NCBI GenBank assembly: GCA_023258955.1
Contig: JAHFRE010000019.1
Span: 1-35,477, forward strand
Source: Sterolibacterium sp.
GTDB lineage: Bacteria > Pseudomonadota > Gammaproteobacteria > Burkholderiales > Rhodocyclaceae
DNA length: 35,477 nt
Direction of reading: 5' to 3'
The notes under the pieces were generated by a model. The model had not been told where the DNA came from. It saw only the letters and a list, made by a program, of their open reading frames with translations, and did not search any database. Shown here one piece after another: positions 33,594 through 35,477 of this stretch. The position numbers were made by a program, and so were the translations under genes. The first letter of the stretch is position 1, and the number at the start of each line of letters is the position of its first letter.

Positions 33594-33764
33594 TCAACGC
33601 TCCGGGCGCTGTGCGCGCGAGCGATGCGAGGGTGCAGGATGGGCGCTGAGCAGCTCGCCCAGCCACAGCTCGACGTCGTCGCACAGGTGGCAAAAGCCGA
33701 GCAGCAAGGCGAGCAGCGCGATGATGGCGCCGCCAAGTTGCAGCAAGATACCGACGGTGCTCAT
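33594..33764 (-). CDS. Small single-helix membrane protein, 56 aa
   Basis: The ORF reads MSTVGILLQLGGAIIALLAL and on into LLGFCHLCDDVELWLGELL. It has one long membrane helix, then CHLCDD and a basic tail. CGGAG stands 6 bp before the ATG, a good ribosome site. No family was recognised. It is convergent with the cytochrome c gene and short enough to be missed. CxxC followed by Asp-Asp could bind a metal or act in redox work. Confidence 0.5.
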   Translation of the reverse strand: MSTVGILLQLGGAIIALLALLLGFCHLCDDVELWLGELLSAHPAPSHRSRAQRPER

Positions 33765-34004
33765 GATGATCTCCGCAGAACAGCCCTTAACGAAGCCAAC
33801 AGATTGCCGCATGCTTGCTGCCGCCGAAGCGCGAATAAGCCAGCAGAACCCGCCCTTTTCTTCGGCGCGGCGTTTGCCCGGCCTGGACCGCTCCGCCCGC
33901 GCCCAGCGCCACGGACCGCGCCGGCGCCTGCTGAGTGCGCGTCTGGCCGCAAGGCTTGCGCAGACAGGGCAAGCGATTTGCAGCCGATCAGGGAGAATGC
34001 CGTC

Positions 34005-35477
34005 ATGCTAGCCAGATCGATCTTGAATGCCCTGTTCCTGGCGCTCCTGCTTTGCCCGGCCACGCCCCTCGCCGCCAGCCTCGCCAACAGAAGCGCAACC
34101 CAGACCGCGATCAATCTGTATCAGTATCTCGCCGCCCTTCCCGACCGGACCAGCAAGCGCGTGATCTCCGGCCAGGAGACCGGCAACGCCAATCCGACCT
34201 ACAACATCTACAGCGCGGCGCAGGGCTACCCGCTCTACATCACCAACCTGAAGAACGCCACCGGCTTGGTGGTCGGTCTGGCGGGCTTCGACTACTCGTC
34301 CGACCCCACGCCCAGCTACCGGTTTCCCCAGCTCACCGACGCGGGTGTGCTCGAAATTGTCAACACCAGCGCGATCAACCATTGGCGACAGGGCGGAATC
34401 GTCACGGTGATGTTCGGCGCCAATAACCCTTGGACCGGTGGTGGCGGCAACGACACCAATAGAAGCGGTCACCGGCTCACCGACGCGATCACGCCGGGTA
34501 CGGCCGCCTATGCCAATTGGATCGCACAGCTCGACGCGGTGGCGACCGCCCTGCAGCAGTTGCAGGATGCCGGTGTCGTCGTCCTGTGGAGACCTTTGCA
34601 CGAGATGAACGGCGCTTGGTTCTGGTGGGGTTCTGCGGCCAATCCCCAGGATTACAAGGACCTCTGGCAGCACATGTTCAACTACTTCACCAACGTCAAG
34701 CGGCTCAACAACCTGATCTGGGTCTACGCCGCGTCGTCGGGAGTGACCGCTGCCCAGAACTCGGTGAACAGCTACTATCCCGGCGCCGACTACGTCGACA
34801 TCGTCGCCCTCGACGGTTACAAGGACACGATAGATTCTGCCATCATCGCCGCGTACAACGCGCTGCTGCTCAACGGCAAGCCGTTTGCGCTGGCCGAGTA
34901 CGGACCGGCCAGTCCGCCCGCCGGTAGCCTGTCCACCGCGGGGACCTTCGACTTTTCGACCTTGATCACCGGGATCAGAAACAACCTCCCCAGGACCTGC
35001 TATTTCATGGCCTGGGCCGATTGCCCCACCTGCAATCCGAAGGTCCATTGGTCGATGGTAGCCAACCTGAACGCGAGCGCGCTGTTGAGCGACCCCTGGG
35101 TGGTCAACGCCGGCGACCTGCCCGATTTCGCTGCGTCGGCGCCGCTCCCTGGCGTCGCTGTCGCACTGAGTCCGGGCTGGAATCTGATCGGCAACAGCAC
35201 CAGCGCCGCCATCGACGTCACCAACCAGTTCGGCGACGCCGCCAAGGTGGCCTCGGTCTGGAAGTGGGTGAACAGGGGCACGGCGGCTGTCAGCTACCCT
35301 ACCTGGGCGTACTATTCGCCGGCACAGGGCGATCGCGGTCAGGCCTACGCCAGCAGCAGGGGCTACGAAGCCCTGGTCAGTATCGGTGGCGGCGACGGCT
35401 TCTGGGTCAACGCAACCACGGCATTTACCGCGCAATTGCCGGCAGCGACCCTGCTCGAGTCATCGTTCTTCCAAACG
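34005..35477 (+). CDS. Secreted glycoside hydrolase family 26 (mannanase-like) with extra C-terminal module, truncated by window edge
   Basis: The frame is open to the right edge (491 codons seen). A signal peptide covers about residues 1-24. The GH26 catalytic domain follows (about 30-365), with the acid/base Glu200 in LWRPLHEMNGAWFWWG and the nucleophile Glu298 in FALAEYGP, as in endo-1,4-beta-mannanases. From about residue 384 a separate module begins: LSPGWNLIGNST, then VASVWKWVN, WAYYSPAQ, YASSRGYEAL and GDGFWVNA. I know this Trp/Gly-rich pattern from the C-termini of other secreted proteobacterial proteins, but it has no function I can name. AGGGAG precedes the ATG. Polysaccharide breakdown or capsule trimming are both possible. 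Confidence 0.9.
   Translation, partial: MLARSILNALFLALLLCPATPLAASLANRSATQTAINLYQYLAALPDRTSKRVISGQETGNANPTYNIYSAAQGYPLYITNLKNATGLVVGLAGFDYSSDPTPSYRFPQLTDAGVLEIVNTSAINHWRQGGIVTVMFGANNPWTGGGGNDTNRSGHRLTDAITPGTAAYANWIAQLDAVATALQQLQDAGVVVLWRPLHEMNGAWFWWGSAANPQDYKDLWQHMFNYFTNVKRLNNLIWVYAASSGVTAAQNSVNSYYPGADYVDIVALDGYKDTIDSAIIAAYNALLLNGKPFALAEYGPASPPAGSLSTAGTFDFSTLITGIRNNLPRTCYFMAWADCPTCNPKVHWSMVANLNASALLSDPWVVNAGDLPDFAASAPLPGVAVALSPGWNLIGNSTSAAIDVTNQFGDAAKVASVWKWVNRGTAAVSYPTWAYYSPAQGDRGQAYASSRGYEALVSIGGGDGFWVNATTAFTAQLPAATLLESSFFQT

Noticed and set aside
33765-34004. Second c-di-GMP aptamer before the GH26 gene
   Set aside because: A GGGCAAACG and a nearby GAAA exist on the minus strand, but the GGGACGCAAAG hallmark and following stems are absent.
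34008-35435. 475-codon minus-strand frame opposite the GH26 gene
   Set aside because: Antisense shadow; the plus strand carries a signal peptide and both GH26 catalytic glutamates.

Overview
The window is GC-rich bacterial DNA that is gene-dense apart from one scarred stretch. It looks like a Betaproteobacterium, perhaps Rhodocyclales: it has an initiator tRNA with an encoded CCA, a TruC homologue, bc1-type pet gene fragments, EntE-like aromatic acid activation, and a c-di-GMP-I riboswitch. This placement is inference from gene content; no marker gene fixes the taxon.

Left part (1-10.8 kb). The 5' end of a nonribosomal peptide synthetase (condensation then adenylation domain) runs off the left edge on the minus strand. 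Next are a LysR regulator divergent from a pirin, followed by a two-CDGSH iron-sulfur protein. Then comes a compact aromatic-acid locus on the minus strand: an EntE-type salicylate/2,3-dihydroxybenzoate-AMP ligase, an FAD monooxygenase of the salicylyl-CoA 5-hydroxylase / 2-aminobenzoyl-CoA monooxygenase type, and a NahR/NodD-like LysR gene. A 3-hydroxyacyl-CoA dehydrogenase diverges from it across a perfect inverted repeat with LysR-box geometry.

Scarred part (10.8-14.8 kb). This holds an IS3-type orfA stub, the 3' end of a hybrid histidine kinase cut by an IS21-family end, a truncated istA, and clustered TGCCACA repeats beside the 3' end of tRNA-fMet. After truC there is an ORF joining the start of the Rieske protein gene (petA) to a cytochrome c1 (petC) fragment, a relic of a deleted petABC locus. 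This is probably an old integration and deletion zone.

Middle part (14.8-23.5 kb). A higBA toxin-antitoxin pair sits under a compact promoter flanked by operator arms. A c-di-GMP-I riboswitch precedes an unrecognised single-pass membrane protein, and a possible helix covers that gene's Shine-Dalgarno. A membrane cytochrome b (NarI/DsrM-like) and an HdrD/DsrK-like iron-sulfur protein are translationally coupled, preceded by an FNR-type site. Then follow a periplasmic SRPBCC protein, an acyl-CoA dehydrogenase, and a two-subunit molybdopterin oxidoreductase. The likely theme is low-oxygen redox and acyl-CoA metabolism.

Right part (23.5-35.5 kb). An RND efflux operon (membrane fusion protein, pump, small DUF2892-type protein) diverges from a cysteine-rich ArsR repressor across a perfect operator-like dyad. 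Next are a large CACHE-HAMP-kinase-receiver-Hpt hybrid kinase, a DUF5710 protein, and a likely operon of thioesterase, 1-Cys peroxiredoxin and small cytochrome c. A 56-residue membrane protein lies antisense to these. The window ends inside a secreted GH26 mannanase-like enzyme that carries an extra C-terminal module.

The best candidates for new biology are the riboswitch-controlled membrane protein, the CoA-linked aromatic locus with its paired dyads, and the HdrD/NarI-like pair beside acyl-CoA dehydrogenase and Mo-enzyme genes.
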